The translations under genes and the position numbers were made by a program. From the NCBI GenBank assembly GCA_964392385.1, contig CAYMPR010000002.1:1-64000 (forward strand): a stretch of 64,000 bases of DNA, given 5' to 3'. The notes beneath the pieces were generated by a model that made no database searches, was not told the DNA's origin, and worked only from the letters and a program-made list of their open reading frames with translations. The DNA comes from MWEH01 sp964392385. GTDB taxonomy: Bacteria > Bacillota > Clostridia > Christensenellales > DTU072. This document shows, in pieces, positions 35,223-45,140 of this stretch (the stretch's first letter is position 1; each line of letters opens with the position of its first letter).

Positions 35223-36554
35223 ATGGAACTTACACCATCCCAAATAGTTAAAGAATTAGATAGATATATAATAGGCCAAGATACCGCAAAAAAGGTGGTT
35301 GCTATTGCATTAAGAAACAGGTATAGGCGCTCTAGACTTCCTGAAGCAGTTCGCGATGAGATTACTCCCAAAAACATTATCATGAAGGGACCTACTGGAG
35401 TTGGTAAAACGGAAATCGCTAGGAGGCTTTCAAAACTAGTAAAAGCACCTTTTGTAAAAGTTGAAGCAACTAAATTTACTGAAGTAGGATATGTTGGAAG
35501 AGATGTTGAATCAATCATTAGAGATTTAGTAGAGGTTTCTATTAGACTAGTAAAAGAGGAAAAAATAGCTGAAGTTGAGCCAAAAGCTAGAGCAAGTGCT
35601 GAAAGAAAAATAGTCGAAGCACTTTTCCCTTTCAGAAAGAAAAACTTAAAGGATTCTTCGGATGATAACCCTACATTAACTGATCAAGATATTAAGGATC
35701 AACTATCCAAGGATCTAGCAGAAGGGAAGCTTGATAGCATTAATTTGGAAATGGAAATGCCTGTTGCACATAAAACTCTTCAACTAGGCCCATTAGGGAG
35801 TGGAAACGAAACAAACTTGGGCGATCTAATGAACAGTATTTTGCCAAAACAAACAAAAAAGAAAAAAATATCTGTTGCGGATGCATATAAGTTTTTTATA
35901 AGTGAGGAAGCTAATAAATTGCTTGATGATGATTCAATCAATTCAGAAGGTTTAAGAAGAGCTGAACAGGATGGGATTGTATTTATAGATGAGATTGATA
36001 AAATTGCATCGCGAGGCATTACATCTGGCCCAGATGTTTCAAGAGAAGGGGTTCAAAGAGATATTTTGCCAATAGTTGAGGGCTGTACTGTAAATACAAA
36101 ATATGGGAACATTGTAACTGATTTCATTTTATTTATAGCAGCCGGTGCATTTCACGTTGCTAAAATAAGTGATTTGATACCCGAATTACAAGGTAGATTT
36201 CCAGTTCAAGTTGAACTTTTGAGTTTATCTGAACAAGATTTTTATAAAATACTTAAAGAACCTGATAATGCGGTTATTATGCAATATGCGGCGCTTTTAA
36301 AAGTAGATAACATCGATTTAAAGTTTACGGATGAGTCTATTAATGAAATAGCAAAAATTGCATATTTAGAAAATGAAAACAATGAAAATATTGGTGCAAG
36401 ACGTTTACACACTGTCATTGAAAACCTATTAGAAGAAATTAGCTTTATGGCTGGAAACGAAACAATGCAACAAATTATAATAGATAAAAAATATGTAGAT
36501 GAACATATGTCAAAGTCGCTTAGCTTGAGAAATCTAAAAAGGTATGTTCTCTAA
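35223..36554 (+). CDS. hslU: HslU (ClpY) ATPase subunit
   Basis: HslU is the AAA+ unfoldase that feeds HslV. The 443-residue protein has Walker A GPTGVGKTEIARRL (about 55-68), the I domain (about 110-240), Walker B IVFIDEIDKIA (about 244-254), and a C-terminal sensor region with GARRLHTVIENLLEE. The chain ends RNLKRYVL, close to the conserved C-terminal tail that inserts into HslV. ATG 35223 follows AAGGAG by 8 nt. A TATAAT at 35193-35198 with no convincing -35 might give extra transcription. Confidence 0.97.
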   Translation: MELTPSQIVKELDRYIIGQDTAKKVVAIALRNRYRRSRLPEAVRDEITPKNIIMKGPTGVGKTEIARRLSKLVKAPFVKVEATKFTEVGYVGRDVESIIRDLVEVSIRLVKEEKIAEVEPKARASAERKIVEALFPFRKKNLKDSSDDNPTLTDQDIKDQLSKDLAEGKLDSINLEMEMPVAHKTLQLGPLGSGNETNLGDLMNSILPKQTKKKKISVADAYKFFISEEANKLLDDDSINSEGLRRAEQDGIVFIDEIDKIASRGITSGPDVSREGVQRDILPIVEGCTVNTKYGNIVTDFILFIAAGAFHVAKISDLIPELQGRFPVQVELLSLSEQDFYKILKEPDNAVIMQYAALLKVDNIDLKFTDESINEIAKIAYLENENNENIGARRLHTVIENLLEEISFMAGNETMQQIIIDKKYVDEHMSKSLSLRNLKRYVL

Positions 36555-36571
36555 AAAATTGAGGAGTTTGT

Positions 36572-37822
36572 ATGATTAATATCCCTAAAGGTACAAAGGA
36601 TATTTTACCCGAAGAATCGTTTAAATGGCATTTTATTGAAAATACATTTCGTGAAATTGCAAATACTTTTGGGTTTTCTGAAATAAGAACACCTATATTT
36701 GAGCATACGGAGTTATTTTTAAGAGGAGTTGGAGAAACCACTGATATAGTTAACAAGGAGATGTATACTTTTTTGGACAAAGGTAATAGAAGCATTACAC
36801 TTAAGCCCGAGGGTACAGCTGGAGTTGCAAGAGCATTTATAGAAAATGGTTTATCTTCCAACCCTCAACCATCTAAAATGTATTACATTACTCCGGTGTT
36901 TAGATATGAGAAACCACAAGCTGGAAGACTCCGCGAGCATCATCAATTGGGAGTAGAGATTTTTGGCAGCGAAGAAGCGTACGCAGATGTAGAAGCAATA
37001 CTATTTGCAGATAGTTTTTTTAAAAAACTTAAAATAAATAATTTAAGATTAACGCTAAATAATATAGGTTGTCCTAGTTGTAAGGAGAATTATAATAAAG
37101 TTCTTAAAGCATTTTTTAAAGATAATGTTTCATCATTATGTGAAGTATGTAAATCGAGGCTTGAGAAAAATCCCCTTAGGATCCTAGACTGTAAAGAAGA
37201 TTCTTGTAAGACAATTATAGCTAATGCTCCCATTTGTACCGATTATTTGTGCGATAGCTGTCTTGATCATAAAAAATTAGTTGAGGATATGTTAACATTT
37301 TTGAAAATTAGTTTTACCAATAATCCATATCTTGTAAGAGGACTTGATTATTATACGGGAACGGTTTTTGAGTATGTTTCAAATAATATTGGTGCACAAG
37401 GAACTGTATGCGGTGGTGGAAGATACAATAATTTAGTTGAAGAAGTGGGTGGGAATAAGACACCAGCTGTTGGGTTTGGTTTAGGGATTGAGCGTCTTTT
37501 AATGCTTTTAGAAGCAGTTGGAATTGAGATCCCAAGAGATGATTTTCCATTGATTTATGTAGCACCATATTCTAAAGAATATTACAATGCATCTCTTGCA
37601 TTAGTCCATTTATTAAGGGCCAATAATATTAAATCCGATATAGATATTTTATCTAGGGGTTTGAAAGCTCAGTTGAAATTTGCTAGTAAAAGAGGATATT
37701 TGTTTTTAATTGTTTTTGGTCAAGATGAAGCCGTATCTGGACAAATTAAATTAAAAAACATGGATAATGGTGAAGAATTTCTATTAACAATTGACGAGTT
37801 AATTAATAAATTTAGGAGATAA
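36572..37822 (+). CDS. hisS: Histidyl-tRNA synthetase
   Basis: HisS charges tRNA-His. The 416-residue class II enzyme has motif 2 FRYEKPQAGRLREHHQLG (about 110-127), the histidine-specific LVRGLDYYTGTVFEY (about 253-267), and motif 3 VGFGLGIERLLML. A Cys-rich insertion (CPSC, CEVC and further Cys pairs, about 168-231) is common in bacterial HisRS. GAGGAG precedes the ATG. aspS begins two nt after its stop, the usual Firmicutes pairing. Confidence 0.97.
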   Translation: MINIPKGTKDILPEESFKWHFIENTFREIANTFGFSEIRTPIFEHTELFLRGVGETTDIVNKEMYTFLDKGNRSITLKPEGTAGVARAFIENGLSSNPQPSKMYYITPVFRYEKPQAGRLREHHQLGVEIFGSEEAYADVEAILFADSFFKKLKINNLRLTLNNIGCPSCKENYNKVLKAFFKDNVSSLCEVCKSRLEKNPLRILDCKEDSCKTIIANAPICTDYLCDSCLDHKKLVEDMLTFLKISFTNNPYLVRGLDYYTGTVFEYVSNNIGAQGTVCGGGRYNNLVEEVGGNKTPAVGFGLGIERLLMLLEAVGIEIPRDDFPLIYVAPYSKEYYNASLALVHLLRANNIKSDIDILSRGLKAQLKFASKRGYLFLIVFGQDEAVSGQIKLKNMDNGEEFLLTIDELINKFRR

Positions 37823-37824
37823 AT

Positions 37825-39612
37825 ATGGCTGAATTTTTAACAGGATTAAAAAGAACTAAAATGTGTGGACAGTTTACTCTTGCTGATATTGGTCAAGAGG
37901 TAGTAGCGATGGGTTTTGCTGCTAAGTATAGAAATCTTGGTAGTATCCTATTTGTTGATTTGCGTGACAGGACTGGTATAATTCAACTCTCTTTTAGCCA
38001 AGAAAAATTTCCTGACGTTTTCAATAAATCCTTAAACATTCGAAATGAATATGTTTTAGCAGTTAGAGGACAGGTCGTTTCAAGAGATGCTAGAAACATT
38101 AACAACAAAATCCAAACAGGGCAAATAGAAATTTTAGTAAATGAGTTGAGAATTGTATCGGAAGCGGAAACACCTCCATTCAATATAGTAGAAGATAGTA
38201 ATGTTAATGAAGCTATGAGACTTAAATATAGATATTTAGACTTAAGAAGGGCTTCAATCCAAAAACATATTCTTTTGCGCGACAAAATAACTCTAACAAC
38301 TCATAATTATATGAACAGTCAGGGATTTTTAAATATTGAAACTCCATTTTTAGGTAAATCAACGCCAGAAGGAGCTAGAGATTATTTGGTACCAAGCAGA
38401 GTTAATTTAGGTACATATTATGCACTTCCCCAATCCCCACAAATTTATAAACAGTTATTAATGATCTCTGGTTTTGATAGATATTATCAAATTGCCAGGT
38501 GCTTTAGAGATGAGGATTTGCGTGCCAATCGTCAACCTGAATTTACACAAATAGACATAGAGATGAGTTATGTAGACAGTATTGAAGATGTTATTTCAGT
38601 TGCTGAAGGTTTAATTAAAGAGATATTTCAAAAGGCAATAGGACTAGGACTTCCATCAAAATTTAGAAGAATGGAATATAAAGAAGCGATGGAAAGATTT
38701 GGAAGTGATAAGCCTGATACTCGTTTTGGTTTAGAACTTGTTGATTTGACTGCTTCTTTAAAAAATATTAGTTTTGCGGCTTTTGAAGAAGCTAAAAATA
38801 AATCTGGTTATAGTATAAGAGGCATAAATATATGCGGACAAGCTAATATGTCAAGAAAAGAAATCGACAAGTTTTCTTCCATTGCTCGTGAATATGGTGC
38901 TAAAGGAGTCTTTTCGGTTGCTTTCAAAAAAGAGGGCGTAAGCTCATCTTTATTAAAATATTTGGATGATTCGACAATTAATAATATTAAATTACAGTTT
39001 AATGCAAATGATGAGGACCTTATTTTAATTGTTGCCGACAAAGATAAAGTAACCTTTGATTCTCTAGGAGCGATTAGATTATATGCAGGAAAACAACTTG
39101 GATTAATTAACGAGCAGATTTATGATATCTTATGGATAACGCATTTCCCGTTATATGAATATGATGATAAAGAAAATAGATTAGTAGCCATGCATCATCC
39201 ATTTACTAGTCCTTTAAATGAAGATGTGGCTTTATTGGAAACCGAGCCTCTAAAGGTTAGAGCCAAAGCATATGATTTAGTTATAAACGGGCAAGAGGCT
39301 GGTGGAGGATCTATTAGAATTCATTCAAGAGAAATACAGAAAAAAATGTTTGAAATTATTGGCCTTTCAGAAGAAGATATAAAAATAAGATTTGGATTTT
39401 TTATTGAAGCTTTTAGTTATGGTGTGCCACCTCATGGAGGTTTAGCTTTTGGCCTTGATAGGTTAGTAATGTTGCTTTCTGGAACTGATAATATTAAGGA
39501 CGTTATTGCATTCCCCAAAAACCAAAATGCTCAGTGCTTAATGAGTGATGCCCCAAGCGTTGTGGATCTTAAGCAAATTAAGGAAATTTTTCCAACTGGA
39601 AAGGTATATTGA
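37825..39612 (+). CDS. aspS: Aspartyl-tRNA synthetase
   Basis: AspS charges tRNA-Asp. The 595-residue bacterial-type enzyme has an N-terminal OB-fold (about 1-110), class II motif 2 ARCFRDEDLRANRQPEFTQIDIEMS (split by a conserved RQPEF), a GAD insertion domain (about 290-420), and motif 3 GGLAFGLDRLVMLLSG near the C terminus. TAGGAGA lies 8 nt before the ATG. Whether it also charges tRNA-Asn cannot be judged here, since neither asnS nor gatCAB is in the window. Confidence 0.97.
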   Translation: MAEFLTGLKRTKMCGQFTLADIGQEVVAMGFAAKYRNLGSILFVDLRDRTGIIQLSFSQEKFPDVFNKSLNIRNEYVLAVRGQVVSRDARNINNKIQTGQIEILVNELRIVSEAETPPFNIVEDSNVNEAMRLKYRYLDLRRASIQKHILLRDKITLTTHNYMNSQGFLNIETPFLGKSTPEGARDYLVPSRVNLGTYYALPQSPQIYKQLLMISGFDRYYQIARCFRDEDLRANRQPEFTQIDIEMSYVDSIEDVISVAEGLIKEIFQKAIGLGLPSKFRRMEYKEAMERFGSDKPDTRFGLELVDLTASLKNISFAAFEEAKNKSGYSIRGINICGQANMSRKEIDKFSSIAREYGAKGVFSVAFKKEGVSSSLLKYLDDSTINNIKLQFNANDEDLILIVADKDKVTFDSLGAIRLYAGKQLGLINEQIYDILWITHFPLYEYDDKENRLVAMHHPFTSPLNEDVALLETEPLKVRAKAYDLVINGQEAGGGSIRIHSREIQKKMFEIIGLSEEDIKIRFGFFIEAFSYGVPPHGGLAFGLDRLVMLLSGTDNIKDVIAFPKNQNAQCLMSDAPSVVDLKQIKEIFPTGKVY

Positions 39613-40166
39613 TGCAAGAAAATGGAATTGTTAGTAAGGTAACAAAGAGCGGTAATATTACTGTTCGATTGTCGCGAAAAACTGCCTGCGAAAATTGTAG
39701 GATGTGCTTACTTCCAAAAAATGAAATGTATGTAGAACTAAAATTTAAAAACACTTTAAACCTAAAAAAAGGAGATTATGTAAAAATATCAATGAATGAT
39801 AGAGCGGTTGTAAGTTCTTCAATCATTGTCTATTTCTTTCCATTATTAATATTAGCAATAGTGCTATTATTAACATATAAACTTGATTTATGGATATGTC
39901 TTACATCTAGTATTGGCAGTTTAGTAATTTCGTTTATTGCTATAGCGCTAGTTGATAAATATGTACTTAGAAAAAAAGTCAATTTTTATCCTAGTCTTAG
40001 CTTGGTGGAAGAAATGTCGGATACTGAAAAAAGCAATTTAAGAAAAATTATGGAAAATACAACTACATATGAGCTTCAGGATGATTTGGGCAATTATACT
40101 TTAGATTCGACAACACAAAAGGGTTCTAACATAGAAAATGATAAGAAAGATATAAAGGAGGAATAA
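39612..40166 (+). CDS. RseC/SoxR-reducing-system family membrane protein
   Basis: This 184-residue protein matches the RseC family layout: an N-terminal soluble domain with a CENCRMC cysteine cluster (about 26-32), then two membrane helices (about 72-92 and 97-117) and a soluble tail. RseC proteins are linked to electron transfer complexes (Rnf/Rsx) and redox control; no rnf genes are in the window. The ATG overlaps the aspS TGA, 7 nt after AAGG. A thioredoxin gene overlaps its stop by one base, which suggests a shared redox role. Confidence 0.82.
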   Translation: MQENGIVSKVTKSGNITVRLSRKTACENCRMCLLPKNEMYVELKFKNTLNLKKGDYVKISMNDRAVVSSSIIVYFFPLLILAIVLLLTYKLDLWICLTSSIGSLVISFIAIALVDKYVLRKKVNFYPSLSLVEEMSDTEKSNLRKIMENTTTYELQDDLGNYTLDSTTQKGSNIENDKKDIKEE

Positions 40167-40480
40167 TGTTTACCACTATCAATAATATGGGAGAGTTAGA
40201 CCAAAAGCTAACAGAAAAAAGTTTAAAATTAATTGAGTTTACTGCCTCATGGTGTTCACAGTGCAAGATGATGGCACCTACTATTAGTCAAATTGAAAAA
40301 CAGTTTATTAATTCTCTTGATATACTACTAATAGATGCTGATAAAAATAGTGAAATAGTTAAAAAATATAAAATATTAACACTTCCAACATTTTTGCTTA
40401 TAAAAAACCAAGAAATTATAGAAACGTTTCAAATGAAAACTAAATCATATATTAGTACTTTGATAGAAAATAATTTATAA
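40166..40480 (+). CDS. Thioredoxin-like protein with a CSQC active site
   Basis: This 104-residue thioredoxin-fold protein has the active-site context FTASWCSQCKMMAPTI (about 25-40) and the cis-proline LTLPTFLLI. The dithiol is WCSQC rather than the usual WCGPC, so its redox potential or partner probably differs from the main thioredoxin. There is no signal peptide, so it should be cytoplasmic. It overlaps the RseC-like gene by one base and has AAGGAGG upstream. Confidence 0.88.
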   Translation: MFTTINNMGELDQKLTEKSLKLIEFTASWCSQCKMMAPTISQIEKQFINSLDILLIDADKNSEIVKKYKILTLPTFLLIKNQEIIETFQMKTKSYISTLIENNL

Positions 40481-40491
40481 GGAGAAAGAAA

Positions 40492-41748
40492 ATGATTGAT
40501 TTAAGACCTATAAAAGAGTTTGACGTTGAAACTTATGATTCAATAGTTCGTGAGCTTAGAAGACAACAGAATAACATTGAGTTAATTGCAAGTGAAAACT
40601 TTGTATCCCTACCTGTTTTAACTGCGGCAGGAACACATCTTACTAATAAATATGCAGAGGGATATCCAAATAAAAGATATTATGGCGGCTGTGAATTTGT
40701 AGATGAAGTTGAGACTTTAGCAATTGAAAGAGCAAAAAAACTATTTTCTGCTAAATTTGTTAACGTTCAACCACATTCTGGAAGCAGCGCAAATTTTCAG
40801 GTTTATTTTGCTTTGTTGAAACCAGGAGATTCAGTTTTAGGAATGAATCTAAGTCATGGTGGACATTTGACACACGGTAGTCCTGTAAACGTAAGTGGAC
40901 AGTACTTCAAGTTTGATTCTTATGGAGTTGGTGCAGATGGATTTATCGATTATCAAGAGGTAAGAAACATAGCTTTAAGGATTAAACCCAAAATGATTGT
41001 AGCTGGAGCTAGCGCATACCCAAGAAAGATTGACTTTGCTGAGTTTAGAAAAATAGCCGATGAAGTTGGTTGTTTACTTATGGTTGATATGGCGCATATA
41101 GCGGGTTTAGTAGCTGCAAATCTTCACATGAGTCCATTAGAATATGCTGATGTTGTTACAACAACTACTCACAAAACACTTAGAGGACCAAGAAGTGGAA
41201 TGATCCTAACTAATAGAGAAGATATAGCAAAAATGATTAATAAAGCGGTATTCCCTGGAACTCAGGGAGGGCCATTAATGCATATAATTGCGGCTAAAGC
41301 TATAGCTTTAAAGGAAGCTCTTTCCGATGATTTTAAGGATTATCAACGAAGAATTGTATCTAATGCCAAAAAACTTGCTGAAACGCTTATTAATAATGGG
41401 ATTAAGCTTTTTTCTGGTGGTACAGACAATCATTTGATGTTGATTGATCTAAGAGGCACAGGTATTGCTGGCAAAGAATTAGAAGTAATGCTGGATAAAG
41501 TCCATATTACCACTAATAAAAATACTATTCCAAATGATGATGCTGCAAGCCCATTTAATCCCAACGGCTTAAGGGTAGGCACTCCAAGTATTACTACAAG
41601 AGGAATGGGAGAAAAAGAAATGGTAATTATTGGAGAATGTCTAGCTGATATAATAAAGAATAAAGAAGAAGCATTAACTAGAGTTGAAAATAGAGTAAAA
41701 ATGTTGGTATCAAAATTTCCACTTTATAGTAATGACTTCATTTTGTAA
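40492..41748 (+). CDS. glyA: Serine hydroxymethyltransferase
   Basis: GlyA interconverts serine and glycine while charging THF with a one-carbon unit. The 418-residue PLP enzyme has ELIASENFVS (about 26-35), NKYAEGYPNKRYYGG (about 51-65), the PLP lysine in TTTTHKTLRGPR (about 223-234), and RVGTPSITTRGM near 363. Length is normal. GGAGAAAG lies before the ATG. It supplies methylene-THF used by TrmFO in the same region. Confidence 0.97.
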   Translation: MIDLRPIKEFDVETYDSIVRELRRQQNNIELIASENFVSLPVLTAAGTHLTNKYAEGYPNKRYYGGCEFVDEVETLAIERAKKLFSAKFVNVQPHSGSSANFQVYFALLKPGDSVLGMNLSHGGHLTHGSPVNVSGQYFKFDSYGVGADGFIDYQEVRNIALRIKPKMIVAGASAYPRKIDFAEFRKIADEVGCLLMVDMAHIAGLVAANLHMSPLEYADVVTTTTHKTLRGPRSGMILTNREDIAKMINKAVFPGTQGGPLMHIIAAKAIALKEALSDDFKDYQRRIVSNAKKLAETLINNGIKLFSGGTDNHLMLIDLRGTGIAGKELEVMLDKVHITTNKNTIPNDDAASPFNPNGLRVGTPSITTRGMGEKEMVIIGECLADIIKNKEEALTRVENRVKMLVSKFPLYSNDFIL

Positions 41749-41760
41749 TTAGAATATATT

Positions 41761-42954
41761 ATGGTTGATGATATGAGAGTATATTTAGATAATTCTGCAA
41801 CGACTTCTCTAGCCCCAGAAGTCTTAGAGGAAATGAAGCCATATTTTTTAACAAAATATGGAAACGCATCTTCTTTGCATAGCTTTGGCAGGGAAGCATT
41901 AAAAGCTGTTGATGAATCTAGAGCGAAAATAGCTAGTTTAATTAAAGCACGTACTAATGAAATTTATTTCACTTCTGGCGGAACGGAAAGTGATAATTGG
42001 GCCTTGCGTGGAGTAGTTTCTTCCTCGAAAAATAAGATTAAGCACATAATCACTACTGAAATTGAGCATCCAGCTATATTAAATACTTGTAAAGAATTGG
42101 AAAAACAAGGTGTTTTAATTACTTATATTAAGCCTGGCAATAATGGAATTGTTAGTTTAGACAGTATTATTAAGGCAGTAAACGAAAACACAATTTTAGT
42201 TTCAGTTATGTTTGCAAACAATGAAATTGGAACCTTACAGCCAATTGAGGAAATTGGGAAATTTTGTAGAGAGGAAGGTATAATATTTCATACAGATGCA
42301 GTACAAGCGATGGATAGTCAACAAATAGATGTAAACAAACTATCAATAGATTTACTATCCTTTTCAGCCCACAAGTTCCATGGTCCCAAAGGCATTGGTG
42401 TATTATATGTAAGAACTGGGACAAGGATAAATAAAATAATTACTGGAGGCGAACAAGAAAGAGGGGAAAGAGCAGGCACTACGCCTACACCTTTAATTGT
42501 TGGTATGGCAAAAGCTTTGGAAATTGCTAGTAATAATAGAGAACAATATAATCATAGGATAACGATACTAAGAAATAATTTTATCGATCGTGTGATTAAT
42601 GAAATACCTCATGTTAAACTGAATGGAGATAGAGAAAAACGCTTGCCCAATAATGCTAATTTTAGTTTCGCTTATATAGAAGGAGAAAGTATTTTGATGA
42701 GATTAGATCTAGCCGGTGTAGCGGTAAGCAGTGGTTCGGCGTGTGCTTCGGGGTCACTTGAAGCATCACATGTTATTTTATCCATTGGAGTTAAAGAAGA
42801 GTTGGCACATAGCACCATTAGATTTAGTCTTGGCAGAGAAACGACCGCAGATGAAATGGATTATGTTTTTAAGGCTCTTAAAAAAATTGTTGATGACTTA
42901 AGGAAAATGTCCCCATTATATGATTATGAAAAAGGAATAGGATTTTATGTATAA
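41761..42954 (+). CDS. Cysteine desulfurase (IscS/NifS type)
   Basis: This PLP enzyme takes sulfur from cysteine for Fe-S clusters and thio-tRNA. The 397-residue product has YLDNSATT at the start, the PLP lysine in FSAHKFHGPKG (about 203), and the active-site cysteine in SSGSACASGS (about 325), which marks the IscS/NifS class. The start could be ATG 41761 or ATG 41773; neither has a clear SD. The next gene, an IscU-type scaffold, overlaps its end by 8 nt. Confidence 0.94.
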   Translation: MVDDMRVYLDNSATTSLAPEVLEEMKPYFLTKYGNASSLHSFGREALKAVDESRAKIASLIKARTNEIYFTSGGTESDNWALRGVVSSSKNKIKHIITTEIEHPAILNTCKELEKQGVLITYIKPGNNGIVSLDSIIKAVNENTILVSVMFANNEIGTLQPIEEIGKFCREEGIIFHTDAVQAMDSQQIDVNKLSIDLLSFSAHKFHGPKGIGVLYVRTGTRINKIITGGEQERGERAGTTPTPLIVGMAKALEIASNNREQYNHRITILRNNFIDRVINEIPHVKLNGDREKRLPNNANFSFAYIEGESILMRLDLAGVAVSSGSACASGSLEASHVILSIGVKEELAHSTIRFSLGRETTADEMDYVFKALKKIVDDLRKMSPLYDYEKGIGFYV

Positions 42955-43321
42955 CGATAAAGTAATAGAAATTTTTAAAAACCCAAAAAATATTGGTGAT
43001 CTTAAGGATGCTAATGCAATTGGAACTATAGGGAATGCTTCATGCGGAGATATAATGCAGATCTTTCTTAAAATAGAAGGCGATATAATTGTTGATGCTA
43101 AATTTAAAACATTTGGCTGTGCTGCTGCAATTGCTTCAAGTTCAATAGCAACAGAGATGATAATAGGTAAAAATATAGAAGAAGCATTAAAATTAAAAAA
43201 TGCAGACGTAGTATCTGAGCTTGGGGGGTTGCCAGCCCAGAAGATTCACTGTTCCGTTCTTGCTGAGGAAGCCATTCATGCCGCAATAAAAGACTACAAA
43301 GACAAAAAAGGAATAGTGTAA
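42947..43321 (+). CDS. IscU/NifU-type Fe-S cluster scaffold protein
   Basis: This 124-residue scaffold protein assembles [2Fe-2S] and [4Fe-4S] clusters from sulfur supplied by the adjacent desulfurase. The three ligand cysteines are in GNASCGD (about 33), FGCAAAIASSS (about 58) and IHCSVLAEEAI (about 102). It is the single-domain form, and lacks the C-terminal Nfu and central ferredoxin domains of nitrogenase NifU. It overlaps the desulfurase gene by 8 nt. This NifS-NifU pair, without a regulator gene, is common in anaerobic Firmicutes. Confidence 0.94.
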   Translation: MYNDKVIEIFKNPKNIGDLKDANAIGTIGNASCGDIMQIFLKIEGDIIVDAKFKTFGCAAAIASSSIATEMIIGKNIEEALKLKNADVVSELGGLPAQKIHCSVLAEEAIHAAIKDYKDKKGIV

Positions 43322-43328
43322 AATTCAT

Positions 43329-45140
43329 ATGATTGATAAAAGACAGGAACTAATTAGAAATTTTTGTATTGTCGCGCATATAGATCATGGTAAAAGCACA
43401 TTAGCTGATAGATTGCTCGAGTTTACTAAAACAGTCGAGCATAGAGACATGAAAGAACAATTGCTCGATAATATGGACATTGAAAGAGAACGGGGGATAA
43501 CAGTTAAACTAACTCCCGCTAGGATGAAGTACACACTAAAAGGAACAGAATATACCTTAAACCTAATTGATACTCCTGGGCATGTGGATTTTACTTATGA
43601 GGTTAGCCGTTCTCTTGCAGCTTGCGAGGGTGCTATACTGGTAATTGATGCCACGCAAGGTATTCAAGCCCAGACCTTGACGAACGTGTATTTAGCTTTA
43701 GACAACAACCTTGAGATTCTCCCAGTATTTAACAAAATTGATTTACAATCTGCCAACATAGAAGGTTCAAAACAAGAACTTGAAGACATTATTGGCCTTG
43801 ATTCAGCAGATGCAGTTTTGGTAAGTGCTAAAGAAGGGATCAACATAGATATTTTACTCGAGAAAATTATCGAAAAATTACCCTCGCCTAAAGGAGATGT
43901 TAATTCACCGCTTAGAGCCTTAATATTTGATAGTTTATATGATAATTTTAAAGGTGTTATTTGTAATGTCCGAATTGTCGATGGCGAAGTAGCTCCTGGA
44001 ACCATAATTAAAATGATGTCAAATGGCAAGGAATTCGAATGTACTGAGGTTGGAGTATTTAACCCTAATATGTTGACAGTTGATGCTCTAAAAGCTGGAG
44101 ATGTTGGATATATCGTCGCTAGCATTAAAAGTGTTGCTGATACATCTGTTGGGGACACTATAACTACATCTAATAACCCTGCTAAAGAGCCACTAAAGGG
44201 ATATAAAAAAGTTACTCCAATGGTGTTTGCAGGTATTTATCCTGCAGATGGAAGTAGATACAATGATTTAAGAGATGCCATGAATAAGCTTGTTTTAAAT
44301 GATGCCTCTTTAACATTTGAGCCTGAAAGTTCAAACGCTCTTGGCTTTGGCTTTAGAGTTGGATTTTTAGGGCTTTTACATATGGAAATTATCGAAGAAC
44401 GTCTTGAACGAGAGTTTGACTTAGATTTAGTTACTACCGCACCAAGCGTTATATACAAAATATTAAAAATTAATGGACAAGAGATAATAGTAGATAATCC
44501 TACAAAGTTACCAGAACCTTCTACTATAGATAAAATACTCGAACCAATAGTCCATGCATCCATATATTCACCCCCTGAATATGTTGGCGCGATAATGGAA
44601 CTTTGCCAGGAAAAGAGGGGGACATTTGTAACTTTAAATTATCTAGACACTACTCGTGTGCATATTGAATACAAAATGCCTTTATCGGAAATTATATACG
44701 ATTTCTTTGATTCGCTTAAATCAAGAACTAGAGGATATGCTAGTCTAGATTATGTATTAGATGGTTATACCCCCGATAATTTAGTAAAAGTAGATTTCTT
44801 ATTAAACGGAGAAGCTTGTGATGCGCTATCATTAATCATCCATAGAGATAAAGCATATGCTAGGGCTAGAAGTATTACAGAAAGATTACGTGATGTTATT
44901 CCTAGACAAATGTTTGAAATACCGATCCAAGCAGCAATAGGATCAAAAATTATTGCTAGAGAAACAGTTAAAGCGCTTAGAAAGGATGTCCTGGCTAAAT
45001 GCTATGGTGGTGATATTACTCGGAAGAAGAAGCTTTTAGAGAAGCAAAAAGAGGGTAAAAAGAGAATGAGACAATTTGGCTCAGTCTCAATTCCTTCCGA
45101 TGCATTTATGTCGATTTTAAAAATTAATGATGACAAATAG
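43329..45140 (+). CDS. lepA: Elongation factor 4 (LepA)
   Basis: LepA is a translational GTPase that acts on ribosomes during stress and initiation. The 603-residue protein has G1 AHIDHGKSTLADRLLE (about 15-30), the RGITVK switch, DTPGHVDFTYEV and NKIDL, then domains II-V, ending with the LepA-specific C-terminal domain containing CYGGDITRKKKLLEKQKEGKKRM-like residues (split as CYGGDITRKKK and KQKEGKKRM). hemW overlaps its 3' end by 11-14 nt, the usual Firmicutes order before hrcA. Confidence 0.97.
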   Translation: MIDKRQELIRNFCIVAHIDHGKSTLADRLLEFTKTVEHRDMKEQLLDNMDIERERGITVKLTPARMKYTLKGTEYTLNLIDTPGHVDFTYEVSRSLAACEGAILVIDATQGIQAQTLTNVYLALDNNLEILPVFNKIDLQSANIEGSKQELEDIIGLDSADAVLVSAKEGINIDILLEKIIEKLPSPKGDVNSPLRALIFDSLYDNFKGVICNVRIVDGEVAPGTIIKMMSNGKEFECTEVGVFNPNMLTVDALKAGDVGYIVASIKSVADTSVGDTITTSNNPAKEPLKGYKKVTPMVFAGIYPADGSRYNDLRDAMNKLVLNDASLTFEPESSNALGFGFRVGFLGLLHMEIIEERLEREFDLDLVTTAPSVIYKILKINGQEIIVDNPTKLPEPSTIDKILEPIVHASIYSPPEYVGAIMELCQEKRGTFVTLNYLDTTRVHIEYKMPLSEIIYDFFDSLKSRTRGYASLDYVLDGYTPDNLVKVDFLLNGEACDALSLIIHRDKAYARARSITERLRDVIPRQMFEIPIQAAIGSKIIARETVKALRKDVLAKCYGGDITRKKKLLEKQKEGKKRMRQFGSVSIPSDAFMSILKINDDK

